Source: Cynocephalus volans (taxonomy: Eukaryota; Chordata; Mammalia; Dermoptera; Cynocephalidae). From it: DNA of 64,000 nucleotides. The notes beneath the pieces were generated by a model. That model ran no database searches. It worked only from the letters and a program-made list of their open reading frames with translations, and was not told the DNA's origin. The translations under genes were made by a program, and so were the position numbers. This document shows, in pieces, positions 49,351 through 61,544 of the stretch. The DNA is taken from the NCBI RefSeq assembly GCF_027409185.1, contig NC_084472.1, positions 20,322,524 through 20,386,523 on the forward strand, read 5' to 3'. Every line of letters starts with the position of its first letter. The stretch's first letter is position 1.

Positions 49351-50383
49351 TCTTTCTCCTGCCCTAGCTCTAGTTTTGAAGTAATGATCCTTGTACTCTT
49401 TGCCAGCATTTCTAAATCTCCAAAATGAATGTTTTGTGTAGAGACACATTTGTGGGCCAAAATTGATTAGGATGAGTTAAGTCAACTTAGGCTCAGTTTA
49501 AGTATGGTAAGTTAGAAAACCAAGTGAACTAAACAGGTGAACCTTGGCTCCTCCAACACCGAGTGATGTGCAGCGTATGACAGGGCACTGCTCGTTGAGC
49601 CATGCATCACTGAGTGCCTGATGCACCCGGGTGCTGTGGGGTTACAGACAGCACTTCGAGGAGGGGAAAATGTTTCCGCTGGGCTGGTTTCTACTTTTTT
49701 TTTTCACTTAAGTGATAAGATGGTATGTGAAGTAATAAGGGCTAGGCTAGGTACCATGAATAATTAATTGCCATGGCTCTCAGAAACCTAATTTTAGTCA
49801 AGAACAAGAAGCAAATATAGCAACACGAGGCCCTACTTTCAGCTTCTTTCATTTCTCAAGTGGCAAAGGGGTTAACATGTAAACAAGGAAAGGGAAAAGA
49901 AGGTAAAAATCCTAATAATCAGCATTTGACTGAGAGGTATCTGTTCCTGAAAGGCACAGTTCTGTGTCATTCCTTCCTTCCTTCACTGATTCATATTTGT
50001 TGAATGCCTGTCATGTGTAAGGCACATATGATGTATAATGTAGTAGGGTAAAAGTTTATGCTGTTTTATCTGTGTAGTGCTATGGAATGAGAAAAACTAG
50101 TACCTTCTTTGAAGCAGATTGTAGGGATGACAGAGACTTCACAATAGTGTGCTGTTCGAGCAAGGTGTGTGGGTATGAAGTGCTAGTTTGGGATTCTTCA
50201 CCAGTGTGTTGATCACCTGGGGGTTTTTTTTTGTTTGTTTGTTTGTTTTGTTGTATGTTTAAGTATCCTATTAAGTGGGGTAAACAAACTTATTAAGTGT
50301 AGAATTTGGGTAGGTACAAAGTAGATGAAAAAAATGGTAGCAGAAGGTTAACATTCCAGATAAGTTGAGTCCTGGATCTCTCT

Positions 50384-50425
50384 CTCTCCTCTCTCTTTCT
50401 CTCTGTCACACACAAACACACATAC
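50384..50425. repeat. (CT)n then (CA)n compound microsatellite
   Basis: tctctctctctcctctctct followed by cacacacaaacacacataca. Simple repeat. Confidence 0.8.
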
Positions 50426-50449
50426 ACATACACCACTCCAAGAGAAAAA

Positions 50450-50740
50450 TGGATGTGCATACCTTTGACTCAGTAATGCTACCTGTAACAATTTATCCCA
50501 AGAATATATTTGGACCTGCTTGCAAAAATATATGTACAAAGATGTTCATCCAAACATTAGGTATATGTGTATATGTACATATCAATATACACATATAGAT
50601 GTGCATATTATCTGCCTCATACACACACACATTCAATCACTTTGTATACAACGTACATATCCAGAAGGGGATTGACTAAATTGTCACATTTTTTCTATTT
50701 TGACCACATATTATTTGCATGTTGAAATGATTTTTATATA
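50450..50740 (+). mobile_element. LINE-1 ORF2 relic with AT/CA-rich interruption
   Basis: 'gactcagtaatgctacctgt', 'acaatttatcccaagaatat', 'tgtacaaagatgttcatcca', 'ggggattgactaaattgt' follow L1 ORF2 order in sense orientation, interrupted by a TA/CA-rich tract at 50555-50630. Confidence 0.5.
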
Positions 50741-50924
50741 AGAAGGCAATTACAACTTGGTTTTCCTTTTAGTAGTTTTTAGAGATTTCAGTTTTGTACC
50801 ATTCTTGAATTTGAAGCAGAAAGTTTATGTTCTTATATTCTTTAAATTTAATTGGTATTGGTTTTGTTTTGTTTTGTTTTTGGCTTACTATAAAATTGGA
50901 AAATGACTGAGTATCAATCACAGT

Positions 50925-51044
50925 GGGAATGGCTGACTCTAAAGGAAGTGTTCTTAACGTTCTTGGGAATGGCTGACTCTAAAGGAAGTGTTCTTAACGT
51001 TCTTGGGAATGGCTGATTCTTAAGGAAGTGTTCTTAACATTCTT
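50925..51044 (+). repeat. 40-bp x 3 minisatellite
   Basis: Three head-to-tail 40-bp units beginning gggaatggctga: 50925-50964, 50965-51004 and 51005-51044. Units 1 and 2 are identical; unit 3 differs at three positions. There is no spacer and no unit outside the array. It ends 473 bp before exon 2 of TTC39C. Confidence 0.96.
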
Positions 51045-51517
51045 GCATAGATGAGTTTGTGAGATCTGGTTCAGTGGGGAAACTCTTTGATCTACTCTAG
51101 AAATTATACTGATTTTATAAGTAGAAAGTTTTGGACAAGTTTTACATCTTAAAAATGAATAGTAACCATCTTCTTTTGGCCATGTTTTTGCAAATGTTGG
51201 ATCATTTCTGCCATCTTTATATTAAATATGTCAACTCTTTAGTAGCCATAATTTAAACATTTGCTAAGGCAGTCCTTGTTATAATTTGATTTTATTGTCC
51301 ACCTTGCTCTCTAAAGAGTCAGGGGCAGACTCTACCCTGGCAGATAGGGCTGTGAATCACCTTGCCTCTTTAACTGTTTTCTTAGGGTAATTTCATCTGC
51401 TTGATGACCTTAATTTCCTCTATTCAATTATTAGGATTATATAGTGATCCTGATATATCAAATGCTTTTAAAGTAAAAGTTTATAATAAGAATAATTTTA
51501 TTTTGTTTTCTTAACAG

Positions 51518-51566
51518 AAATCATAGCCCATTAATGAGTTTTGGAGCCAGCTTTGTCAGTTTTTTG
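51518..51566 (+). CDS. TTC39C: TTC39C coding exon 2 (residues 57-73)
   Basis: A 49-nt exon between a TTTTCTTAACAG acceptor and a GTAAGT donor (consensus). Its first A completes Arg57 with the AG of exon 1. It then reads NHSPLMSFGASFVSFL and ends exactly on a codon (phase 0; cumulative 219 nt = 73 codons). The segment is part of the first helix pair of the TTC39/Iml2-type fold. The ATG at residue 63 is where, as I recall, a shorter human isoform begins. The exon is far too small to appear as an independent open frame, so identification rests on the splice signals, phase match, and the recognisable TTC39C sequence. Confidence 0.95.
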
Positions 51567-51786
51567 GTAAGTTGCTACGGGGAGAGGTGTTGGTGTAAGG
51601 AAACAAGTATATCTACCAGCTGTACAGATACACTGCTTTAGAAAATCTATTAGGGTTTAAAACCGACATAAAGTTTTGGCCTATTAACCAATGCCTATGA
51701 GATAACTTCTCTTCCCTGATTTTAAAAATAAAATGCTTACACCTTACTTCTAGAATATTACATTTTTCCTGACCAAAAGCCTTGTT

Positions 51787-51804
51787 AGAATCATCATGTA
51801 ATTG
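51787..51804. repeat. Target-site duplication, left copy
   Basis: AGAATCATCATGTAATTG, repeated without mismatch at 51974-51991 on the far side of the dimeric SINE. Confidence 0.95.
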
Positions 51805-51805
51805 C

Positions 51806-51973
51806 GGGGCCGGCCCGTGGCTCACTCGGGAGAGTGTGGTGTTGAGAATACCAAGGCCCCGGGTTCGGATCCCATATAGGGATGGCCGGTTAGCTCGCTG
51901 GCTGGTGCTGACAACACCAAGTCAAGCGTTAAGATCCCCTTACCGGTCATCTTAAAAGAAAAAAAAAAAAAAA
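51806..51973 (+). mobile_element. Dimeric tRNA-Ile-derived SINE (CYN-like) with 18-bp TSD
   Basis: First monomer starts GGGGCCGGCCCGTGGCTCAC, with A box TGGCTCACTCGG (51818-51829) and B box GGTTCGGATCC (51862-51872). After 'catatagggatggccggtta' a second, related monomer follows (TAGCTCGCTGGCTGG, 'gacaacaccaagtcaag', 'agatccccttaccggtca') and an A-rich tail. The perfect 18-bp duplication shows a recent L1-mediated insertion. Two tRNA units fused in tandem is the hallmark that suggests the colugo CYN-II type. Confidence 0.94.
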
Positions 51974-53445
51974 AGAATCATCATGTAATTGAAAGACTTC
52001 TTTAAAAATTAAAACTGCATTACAGAGGCAAAAAAAGATCTGAATTTGGGTAATAAAGGTTTGCTCTAAAATTATAGAGTGAATGTGGACTAGGAGACAA
52101 GGTAAAGGAGCAAAGCTAAAGTTTATTGATTAGTATTTCCAAACACTAATATCTGGGAATTAAGGGAATAGGTTGCAGTTACGTAAACTGGTAATACAGA
52201 ATTGGTAATGTAAATTGGGCAATGTAGAAAATTAGATGCTTTCATGTTTCAGAAACACTTATCTCGCAAACTACTTTTAAACACATAATTTAAAAAAAAC
52301 TATCAGAATTGTATAACAACTAAAAATAAAAGGTCATGAATAGATCAAAAGCCTTTAGATTTGGATTTAGAAAGATGTCAGTAAATGGGCATGTCATGCA
52401 CAGCCTGGCGGTGCCCAACCACTGGCACCAGGCCAGTCTCCAGGGACACGGGTTTTCATTCAAGCTATTTATTTCCTCTCATCACCAGTTAATACAACAA
52501 AATGGTAAGGCCTACTGTTTACAAGGCCTCGAGGAAATGGCACTAGGTGGGGATCGTAACATTAGTACCCAAGTGACCACAAGGGCTGCAAGAGAGACAG
52601 AGTCACAGGGTCTTGGCTGAGCCGGTGGTGGAGAGAGGGTGGGGAGCAAGGCTGTGGCAGGGTTGGGATTGCAGCAGCTTGAGAGGGTGGTTGGGAAGAA
52701 GAGTGTGGCAGGGACACTCGGGCAAAGATGACCGTGGTCTGGTTTGGCTAGAATGGGGAAGTAGGTTAGAGCCGTACTGAGGAGGCCTAGAATGCCCAGA
52801 TGGAATGGGAGGAATTTGATAGGGAACAGAGAACTGAAGACGGTAAATCCATTAGGTCCTTCCAAGAACCAGGTATCCTGCAACAACTCTGTGTCTGCTC
52901 CTACAGACCATTAATCTCAGAAACCTCAGTCCTACTGGGTAAAAGTTGCAGGTTTCAGCCCCTACCCAGCCAAATGTGGCCTGAAAAATCTATCAGCATC
53001 AGGTGCCTGGAAACAAACTGTCAGTGGAATTTTTAACTGTAGACAATGTAAGATGAATTCCTTATAAGTGAGCCCACTGATATTGCTGTTCCTGGAAAGA
53101 CTGATGATATTCAAAGAGCACCTACAGGCTGTTTCATTAGCGTTTCTGTGCAGTACTCGTTGGAGCCAAGGATCTACGTGGGAGTAGAATGAACTTTTGA
53201 ATGAGATACTGCTTTAAAAACTGAATTGAGGGAACCAATCAGAAATTATACAGAATTTCTCTTACTCTGTTTAGTAAGAACCACAAACTGTAGTTTCTGT
53301 AAAGGAGTGTAGGGTATGCTGTGTAACATTTTGATTCTTTTACTTGCAACAAATAATTTTAAGTGGTTTTTTGCTTTGGTTTGTTTTGGCATTTTCTAGT
53401 TTAGAGTTTTGTTGTAATAAATTGGCGTAAGTTTTCAGGCACTAA

Positions 53446-53622
<177 letters not shown>

Positions 53623-54249
53623 TAGGTTGTGGACTGTGTGCTACTTATTTAGAACATTGCTCATTTACTTGGTTTTTGGTGTTTAGAAAATGACTGAAAA
53701 AAAAAAACAAACACTGAATTTTTTATGACTGTGGGTTATGTAAAATTTATCTCTTAATCGAAGCCCCGTTTAGTCATTAGAGCCATTTAGTGCATGTTCT
53801 CTTGGTATCTTAGAATTATCTTCTTCCATTATGGACCATGTGGTGAGGGCTGTTGAACAACAGAATCGTATTTTGGCACAATTCTGGAATTTAGCTGTTT
53901 ACCTAATTTTCCCCAGTCCTCAGCAGTCTTTGGTTATAAATAAAGTCACAATAGCAGCATAATCCACTTTTCCTGTGCAAAAGTTCTAGGCTAGGGAGAT
54001 GTGTCTTCCTACTCCTGATATTTCTTGGAGTGTCCAAGGTCTCGTGTGTGTCACATAGGTAGTCAGCAAACCAGTCTGTGGATTAGTCCTCAAAGGCTGC
54101 CTGTCTTTTCTCTGCTCCTTCGCTTGTAAAGCAGTCAGAGGAGGTTGCTTCACTCTGCTCTTGCTTGTGGTGTCCACCTGGATGAAGTCATGGACGGGCC
54201 CAGAGTACAGTCTTCTGATGCTCCAGAAGGGCCAGAGTTTTCCTTGCTT

Positions 54250-54830
54250 CTTCCCTCTCCAAACCCGATGTCCAATCAGTGACCAAGTCCTGTTGACTCT
54301 CTTTCTTAAACATCTCTAGAATTCATTGACTTATGTCCATCCTCACTGCCATCTCCCTAGGTCAGCCACCATCCCACTTGCCTAAGACAGACTGGCATGT
54401 CTGCCACCAGTGTCACAGTTCTCTATTCATTCTCCATAGTACAGCCAGTAAAATGTAAATAACATAATGCTTTCTGGGTTCTCCGTGTGCCTCTCCATCC
54501 CCTGCCATCGCCATTACAATAAAGTCCAGACTCCTTCGTGTGGCTGACTTGGCATTTACTTTTCCTCTACCTAGAACATTCTCCCCTCTCTACCTAGTTC
54601 CTACTCATGGTTTATTTCTTCTAAGATGTCACTTACCCCCAGGACTCTTGCTTGAGGCCCCAAGCCTTGTTGAGTGTGTTGCTTACAGGTTCCCATAGTT
54701 CCCTGTACTTTACCCTTCAGAGCACTTACTATATTACATGGTAATAAGGTCTATATTCTCTCGTTAGACTGTGAGTTTATTTCCATATATAATACCATGT
54801 CTAGCACATATGTTAATAATTAACATTTGT
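54250..54830 (+). mobile_element. LINE-2 3' end
   Basis: Good L2 order in sense orientation: 'catcctcactgccatctccc', 'gtcagccaccatcccacttg', 'tacaataaagtccagactcc', 'cctctacctagaacattctc', 'tcttctaagatgtcacttac', 'gttagactgtgagtttattt', 'ataccatgtctagcacatat'. Confidence 0.85.
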
Positions 54831-54834
54831 CATG

Positions 54835-54980
54835 GGTCCTTGCAATTTAAAATGCATTTTCATATACAGTATCTCATTAGCTCTCCCAACAGCACTGCTC
54901 AGTAGATGTTATTACAAACAGACAGAAGCATCAATAGATTGACATTTTCCCAAACAGAGTAATGAGATCTGGGGCTAGAT
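54835..54980 (-). repeat. Possible MIR relic
   Basis: 'cagtatctcattagctctcc' followed by 'cagtagatgttattacaaac' and 'ttttcccaaacagagtaatg' follows reverse-complement MIR order loosely. Confidence 0.4.
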
Positions 54981-55680
54981 TTGGAACAACAGTGACCAAG
55001 ATGGATTATGCTAAAATCTAGAAAAAAAGGAAAGAGGTCACTCTGTTGCATGTACTGTGTAAAGTATTAGCGTATTTGCAAAAATCCTATAATTTCTATG
55101 TCATTGTAAAAGCACATGAAAGCTGTTTAGCTTATTTTATTCAAGTTTACTTTGAATTAAGAATGCAGAGTGTTATATTCCAGAATGATTATTTTTCTCA
55201 TTTTAAAAACATTCTTTATGATAAAGACCAACATTTTATAAAAAGTGATTTGATTTTTTGCTTATTTTTATTTATATAGCTTAAATTTCAAGTACAATTT
55301 GTGATTTATTCAAAGCTAATATTTACAATCCCAGGGTATTTTCTCCTTAACAGAAATATAATCAGCTTCCAACCTACACATCTCAGTTGCATGCACCAAA
55401 AGAATACACCCTAATATTAATCCTACTAGATGGCTGCAAGATGACTTTTTAGCTTATCCACTTTGGAGAGTGTTGCACCTTTTATGATTTTTATTTTGGA
55501 TAAGTAAGAATTTATATTGTTTAATAAAAAGGTGAAATTCTGAAGTTTCGTGTTGATTTTCATGTTTCCCATAAATTCAGTTTTTATCACTTAGAATATT
55601 TGTCTTTGAGTCATAATGCTCTTCAGCATTGTATTGTTCACAAAACAAAGCTAGATCTGATGGGAATATGGAACTAGTAG

Positions 55681-55947
<267 letters not shown>

Positions 55948-56290
55948 TAATGGCTTCAGCTTTTCAGTGGACACAATCGGTAATACTCTTGTTTTAGAAC
56001 ACCTCATATTTCAGTCTTTGAAAACATGTGGCTCCTCTTTGGGGCATGCTACTGATTTATTACTGGGGAAATTGCAATCATAAGTGCTTAATGTGTGTTC
56101 AACAGAGTAGTTTTAGTCCCTAAGTCTGTGTTTCATCCTCTTGTCTAAAGATGATTCTGTCATACTTAGAGAAATTACCCTTGTCTTTTATATATATGTA
56201 GATATACAATACTTTTTCTTTATGGGAATCAAGTTGTGATAATAATCTTTAAATTGAAATATATAGTTGATTGAAATTTAATGTTTTCAG

Positions 56291-56329
56291 GAAATCATTA
56301 TTGAAGGCCTGAGCACCTTCAATGATTTC
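56291..56329. repeat. Short imperfect hairpin
   Basis: gaaatcat(tat)tgaagg pairs with ccttcaatgatttc across an 8-nt loop (cctgagca): a 14-bp stem with a 3-nt bulge. Could be the middle of a tiny MITE; no termini seen. Confidence 0.6.
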
Positions 56330-57329
56330 AATTATGTTAGGAAATCATTAAAGATTTCTTAATATACTTGAATGATGTGCATTTTTACAACCTTTAGTTA
56401 GGGATATAAATTATTTTCTCAACTAGTCTGTCCAAGAGAGATGTTTTCCAGGATTTTGTTACTTTAATTTCTTGAGTGAAATAGACTCAGCTGCGTTTCT
56501 AATTGCTTGCTGTAAGATTGTGTCTAAAATTGACTTGATTTGTTTGCTTATGTCATTATCCCTCTCTCTGACACTGACAGCAGAAACCTGCCACTTTCAG
56601 AGGTAGGATTTACTTGAAAAAAATTAAAATTCGAAAAGAAATCAATTAAAATTCACAGAAAGGCATTTTCTCCCAAACCTTAAATGAAGGATATATGTCT
56701 GCTAAATTATAACATGCACACTTTTCTTTCTAGACTACCAGAAACTGGTTTTTCCCCCTTTCTTCTCTCTCTCACTCACTCTTTCTGTCTCTGTCTCTGT
56801 TTCTGATTTATACCTGAAGATTCTTAGTTTCTATTTGGCTCAAGTCAAAAATGAAATTTAACTTTTATTTTGACCTCCAAAATTTGGACTTCCTAGAATT
56901 TATCCTTCTTTTTAAATATGTTCTATAATGTTCCTTTGCTGTTTGTTTTGTTTCAATTTTTATTATTATTTTTTTTTCTTTAACCCTCTTCTCAGGACTC
57001 TCCCGATAACTTTTTTATATGGTCAAGAGTTCATAGCTCATGTGAATTTTCTATAATGCAGTAAAATAAAATCCCCTATTGGAATTCCTCACTGACTCTG
57101 ATACAGAAGAACAGCAGAGCTGATCAGGACCTCTTTGGTCAAGACAGGAGCTCTGGGTTTTCTGTGATTTTTGTATTTCCTTTTCCTGACACTCACAGGC
57201 TCTTGTAAGGAAGTAATTTTAGCCATTAAGAAAATACCTGCTGAGAGAGAAGGAAAAAGCAAACATAGTAAAATATAGTGTGAGTGTGAAAGTACATCAA
57301 AATTTTGAAAATGAGTGTATCTTTCCTTC

Positions 57330-57440
57330 ATTTGTTCATTCATTGATCCATTCAACAAATAGTGATAGACCTTGTACTGTGTGCTAAGCACTGTGTTAGA
57401 TGAGCAAACGCAGGCCACAGTCCCTGTCCTCATGAAGGTG
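57330..57440 (-). mobile_element. LINE-2 3' end relic
   Basis: 'cattcattgatccattcaac', 'ctgtgtgctaagcactgtgt', 'cacagtccctgtcctcatga' match the reverse-complement L2 tail. Confidence 0.7.
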
Positions 57441-57459
57441 AGAATCGTCAGATTGTATT

Positions 57460-57960
57460 ACTTATTTTTAAAACTATTTTGATTATAAAATTACTAAATA
57501 TTATTATGTAAAATTTGAAAAGATAGAAAAATACAAAAACCAGCAAGTTCGTCATCTCTCATTTCACCACTTGGAGAAAATCATTCTTTATTGTCAATAA
57601 AATATTTTATGTTTCTCCACCTTTTTTCTTACAATATTAAATCTACAGTATTTTGTAGTCTACGTTTCCATCTTAGATTATATTTCAAATATTTTCCCTA
57701 TGATGCAGTTTCAGAATATAGTATTAAATAATAGCATATTAGTGTATCATATAGATGTGCCATAATTTATTTAATTAATTCCTCTTGGACGTTTAGATGG
57801 TCTCCTTTACTGTGCATTTTTTTTTTTTTTTTTTTTGGGTATTAGTGAGGTTGAATCTATTTTTATATTTTATCCATAAATTGTATTTTTCACAAATTGC
57901 CTTCATAGCCTTTACCTGTTCTTCTAATAGTATGATATTAATCAGTTATTTAGTCTTGTT
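57460..57960 (-). mobile_element. Old LINE-1 3' UTR relic with T20 run
   Basis: AT-rich text ('cactt ggagaaaatcatt'-like, 'ttagatggtctcctttactg', 'tattttatccataaattgta') resembles reverse-complement L1M 3' UTR. A T20 run lies at 57817-57836. Weak. Confidence 0.4.
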
Positions 57961-58535
57961 TATCATAGAGATATGACAGCATTTTTGCTTCTTCCAGAAG
58001 CCTTATGACTTACTGAATATGATATTGATTTTAAAGTGAAATTCTCACAGGCGTGAAAGCCTCCGGTTCTAATAAATGTATATAGCGGACATTTGTTTTA
58101 TGAATAGCTCAGTATTTGTTTCAAACAAACAAACATAACCAATAATGTGCTTCATTTGCCTTTTAGACACCCATTGGGTTATTAAACTACAAATAATTTA
58201 TTTACTTCATTGTTGGGATCCATTTCTTAGAAAACATTTTAGATGGATGATTTTCTTGGGGGAAAAAAAAACTAATCTTCTTGGAGACATTTGTTATGGG
58301 TTCCCCTCCCCAGCCCTTGGGTGGGGTGGCCCAGAGGAGCCAGGGGGTGTACACACTAACCAGAGTTCTGGGCAGGGATGAGTCTGTGCAAAATTTTTAA
58401 TGCTTCGTTCTTTTAAAAAGTTCTATTTACCCCATTTGAACTTCTTTATAATGAATTGCTCCCTCCTCTCTCTTCACTTTCCCATACTACTTTATATCTT
58501 TTTAATTTACTCTATTATCCAAGGGTCTTTTTCCT

Positions 58536-58570
58536 TTTCTTTCTTTCTTTCTTTTTTTTTTTTTTTTATT
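58536..58570. repeat. (TTTC)n / poly-T simple repeat
   Basis: tttctttctttctttc followed by a T run interrupted by single bases. Confidence 0.8.
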
Positions 58571-58744
58571 TTTGCAGTGAGTATATATTACTTTTACAAT
58601 AAAAAGAAGTGGTTTTTCAAACCTATTTCATGGAACTTGCCACCTGGTTTTATTATGTTTTCTTCATTTCCTTTTGGGAAAAAACACATCTTTGTATTGT
58701 CGGCATAATATATGCTCAATTAAATTTCCTCATGAGATTGTTTT

Positions 58745-58865
58745 CCTTATTTGACAGGGGAGACAGCTAAGGTTGAATGATTTGACTGAGGGTGAATGGT
58801 TTACACAGCTCATTAGTGATGACAAAACCAGGACCAGGGCCATGGTGTTCTTATTTCATAAAAAT
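58745..58865 (-). repeat. MIR SINE relic
   Basis: 'ttatttgacaggggagacag', 'tgaatgatttgactgagggt', 'cacagctcattagtgatgac', 'aaaaccaggaccagggccat' follow reverse-complement MIR. Confidence 0.6.
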
Positions 58866-58984
58866 TCCTAGTGGTCTTACCATTCCCATCATCTTCGTTT
58901 GGTTACTTATGCCCAGAGGCCCGGGTTCTCAGGCCTGCTCCCAGGTCCTGTGGAGCTAGCCCCTGGGATGGAATAACAGACTTT

Positions 58985-59455
58985 CACTCCTCCAGGATGC
59001 ATTCTCCACAGGCCCCTGGGGCCATCTTTCTAACACATTTCACACCTGTGCTCTGACCACCACCTGCAAGGTAAAGTCCACATTCCCCCTTGGGTGGCAT
59101 GAGAGAACCTGCCCCCCTTCCTGCCTCCTGCCTTCCTTCTACCTTGCCTAGTGGTTCCCTGAATTCCCTTTGCTGCTGCCTGCCTGTGCTCACCCTCCCC
59201 TCTCAGCTTGGATCATCCCTCCAGCTTTATTTTTCTCTCTTGCCTGATCCAGTGCAGCCCAGGCCTTCTTCGTTCATATACTTCTAACTCACCAACTTCG
59301 TCAATCTGGCCTTTTTGCTCTATGTGTACCCTGGATATGGCCAGTTAGAGCATTCATCCCTGCAGGAGGCGATACAAATTTTTATTTACATGTCTTCCTA
59401 AAGTATTAGACTGTAAACTCCTTAAGGGCAGGGACTGTGTTGATCTACCTGCTGC
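58985..59455 (+). mobile_element. LINE-2 3' end
   Basis: 'ctgaccaccacctgcaaggt', 'ctcccctctcagcttggatc', 'acatgtcttcctaaagtatt', 'agactgtaaactccttaagg', 'gcagggactgtgttgatcta' are L2 3'-end blocks in sense order. Confidence 0.8.
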
Positions 59456-59464
59456 TTGACCTTT

Positions 59465-59585
59465 TTCCCTACATTTATTGAGCACTTACTAGGTGTCAGG
59501 TACTGTGAGATGATAGATACTGGTCTAGAGGTAAATGAGATGCAGCTCTTGCCCTGAGGGAACTGATAGGTTAGCGAGAGAAAAG
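59465..59585 (-). mobile_element. LINE-2 3' end relic
   Basis: 'catttattgagcacttacta', 'ggtgtcaggtactgtgagat' and 'gcagctcttgccctgaggga' match a reverse-complement L2 tail, abutting the plus-strand L2 tail to give an inverted pair. Confidence 0.7.
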
Positions 59586-60450
59586 ATGGGCAAATAAATT
59601 CTAATTCAGGGAGATGCTTTAGCCAGTAGGCACAGAAGTCAGTCATAGAGCTTGCACAGGGAACGAGTGATACTGAACCTTTGGGGAGGTCAAGGATCTT
59701 GATCCTGTTCCTGACCAGCATTGCAGAGAACAAAAGTCCAGTTTCTTCTCTCTGTCCTTGGCATCTGTGTTGTGCATTTGCTTAGCAGGTAGTGGGTATA
59801 TATTCGGTGAATTAAAGGGAAGAATGGAGGAAAGGAGATGCCATTCAGGAAAAATATTGGGATTAGAGAACTGAGTCTATTAGAATTCTGTTGACTGGGG
59901 GTAAAGACAATAATGAGGAGGTAGGTTGACTGGTGAAAACTAACTCATCTTTTCTCCTCTGAAGCCTTTTATTTGGGTAACAAGAAAGGCAAGCCTGGAC
60001 TTACCTTCCATTATGGGGTTAACCAGCCTCATTCCAGGACAAGTGAAACAGACAAGATACTGTGGTAGGTGCTCTCACCAGATACAGTCCCCCCGAAAAT
60101 TTACAGTATTTATTCTAAGATCAGTTTAGTATAACTTGATGTTTTCCTTTTCCAGGAGACTCTTGCCCTTTCCCAGGAAGACTTTCACCCCCATATGGGG
60201 CTGGGTTTCCTGTCTCCCCTCCCCCCATCGGCTAATAGGGTAGGGCAAATGGCCTGTGGTTTTCTGCTCTCTCTACCTTCCTCCACAGGTGCAGAGAGAT
60301 CAATGGCTGAAGGCTGAATGATTTCCATTTGACCTTTCCCAGGAGCCGTGTGCAAGGCCATGCAAAGTGTGTGGGTCTCACACACCGTGTTCTCTGCTTG
60401 GTGGGAAGGTGTGGCTCGTTTGCTGCATTGCTACACGGAGCTGTCAGCAC

Positions 60451-60575
60451 CCCTCCTGCAGGAGCTGCGGTACAGCCACCAGGGCACACTGAGCTCTTCG
60501 CACAACTCCTGCAGGAGCTGCGGTGCTGCTGCCCAGGACAGGCTGGGCTCTTTGCACCCCTCCTGCAGGTGCAAA
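60451..60575 (+). repeat. ~54-bp minisatellite, 2.3 copies
   Basis: Units start ctcctgcaggagctgcggt at about 60453 and 60506, with a partial third (ctcctgcaggtgc) at 60560; each is followed by 'gagctcttcgcac' or 'gggctctttgcac'. GC-rich patch in an AT-rich intron. Confidence 0.85.
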
Positions 60576-61544
60576 GAGGCTGCGCACACTCTCTGCTGCG
60601 GCCCTCGCTGTGGTTAGAAGTGCTGGTTCAGCGTTTGAGACCAGGAACAGGGCAAGTCCTAGAGAACTCATGTCAATGCCAAGTTGAACGTAGAAAGTAG
60701 TCAAAGCAAAGTCTCTACAAGTGTGCTCACTTTGTTTTGCTTATATTTCGGTATGTAATCTTTGAATTAGTCTGAAACATTAGGTTCTGTTTCCCTGGCT
60801 CAAATTAAGGTCCTTAAAAGCTTGTTTCTGTAGACTTTTACATGTGCTTTCAATCACTGGCACTGAGACACCTATCTTCGGCAAGAAATTAAAGGCATCT
60901 TGAATTCATTTCATTTTTATTCTATAGAAAGGGGTTTTTACTGTGTAGTTTTTTACATTTTGTTGACTGAGTTCCACGCAGGCGGGAATTGATGGTTCTT
61001 ATGTTTGTTTGCATAAGTACCATCCTTTCCTATAAATCCTCACCTGAGACCTGGATTATTACAATTCATCTCCTTAACCCTAGTCCCTTCAACCCCAGTG
61101 TTAGAGATGCCCCGTGTCTCCTCCAGAAGGTGTTCATTCCTTAGTGGGACATACACCCTTCTGTCCCGGTGTGTCAACTGTTTCATGCCTCTGAACCACA
61201 TGCCTATCTGTCCCTAGTCACACCCCTGTTCCTGTCTCCTGGAAAGCTGCCCTTCCCTAAATTGGAGCTCCATTACTTTAATAAAGCTAAGACAGCCTGG
61301 AAAAGACAGGATAAAATGGAGTTCAATTTTTCCCTCCAAATTTCCAGTTAGGAGTGGGGGTGAGAAGGAGTAAAGTTTTCTACTGAAATCCTGCAGTACT
61401 TATTTTGCACCTTATAATTTGTTTATGTAGTTATTATATGAAAAACAATTTAATAACCAAGAAAAGGAAATAAATAACAATTCATTCATAATCTTGATGT
61501 CAGAGGTAAGGTCCGGGGGGGCCCGGTAGTAGGCCTTAACCCAC

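Noticed and set aside
50925..51044. CRISPR-like repeat array
   Set aside because: Three direct 40-bp units with no spacers in a mammalian intron: a minisatellite.
52512..52886. Minus-strand 124-codon frame in intron 2
   Set aside because: Pro/Ser/Thr-rich chance frame opposite a G-rich stretch; no homology seen.
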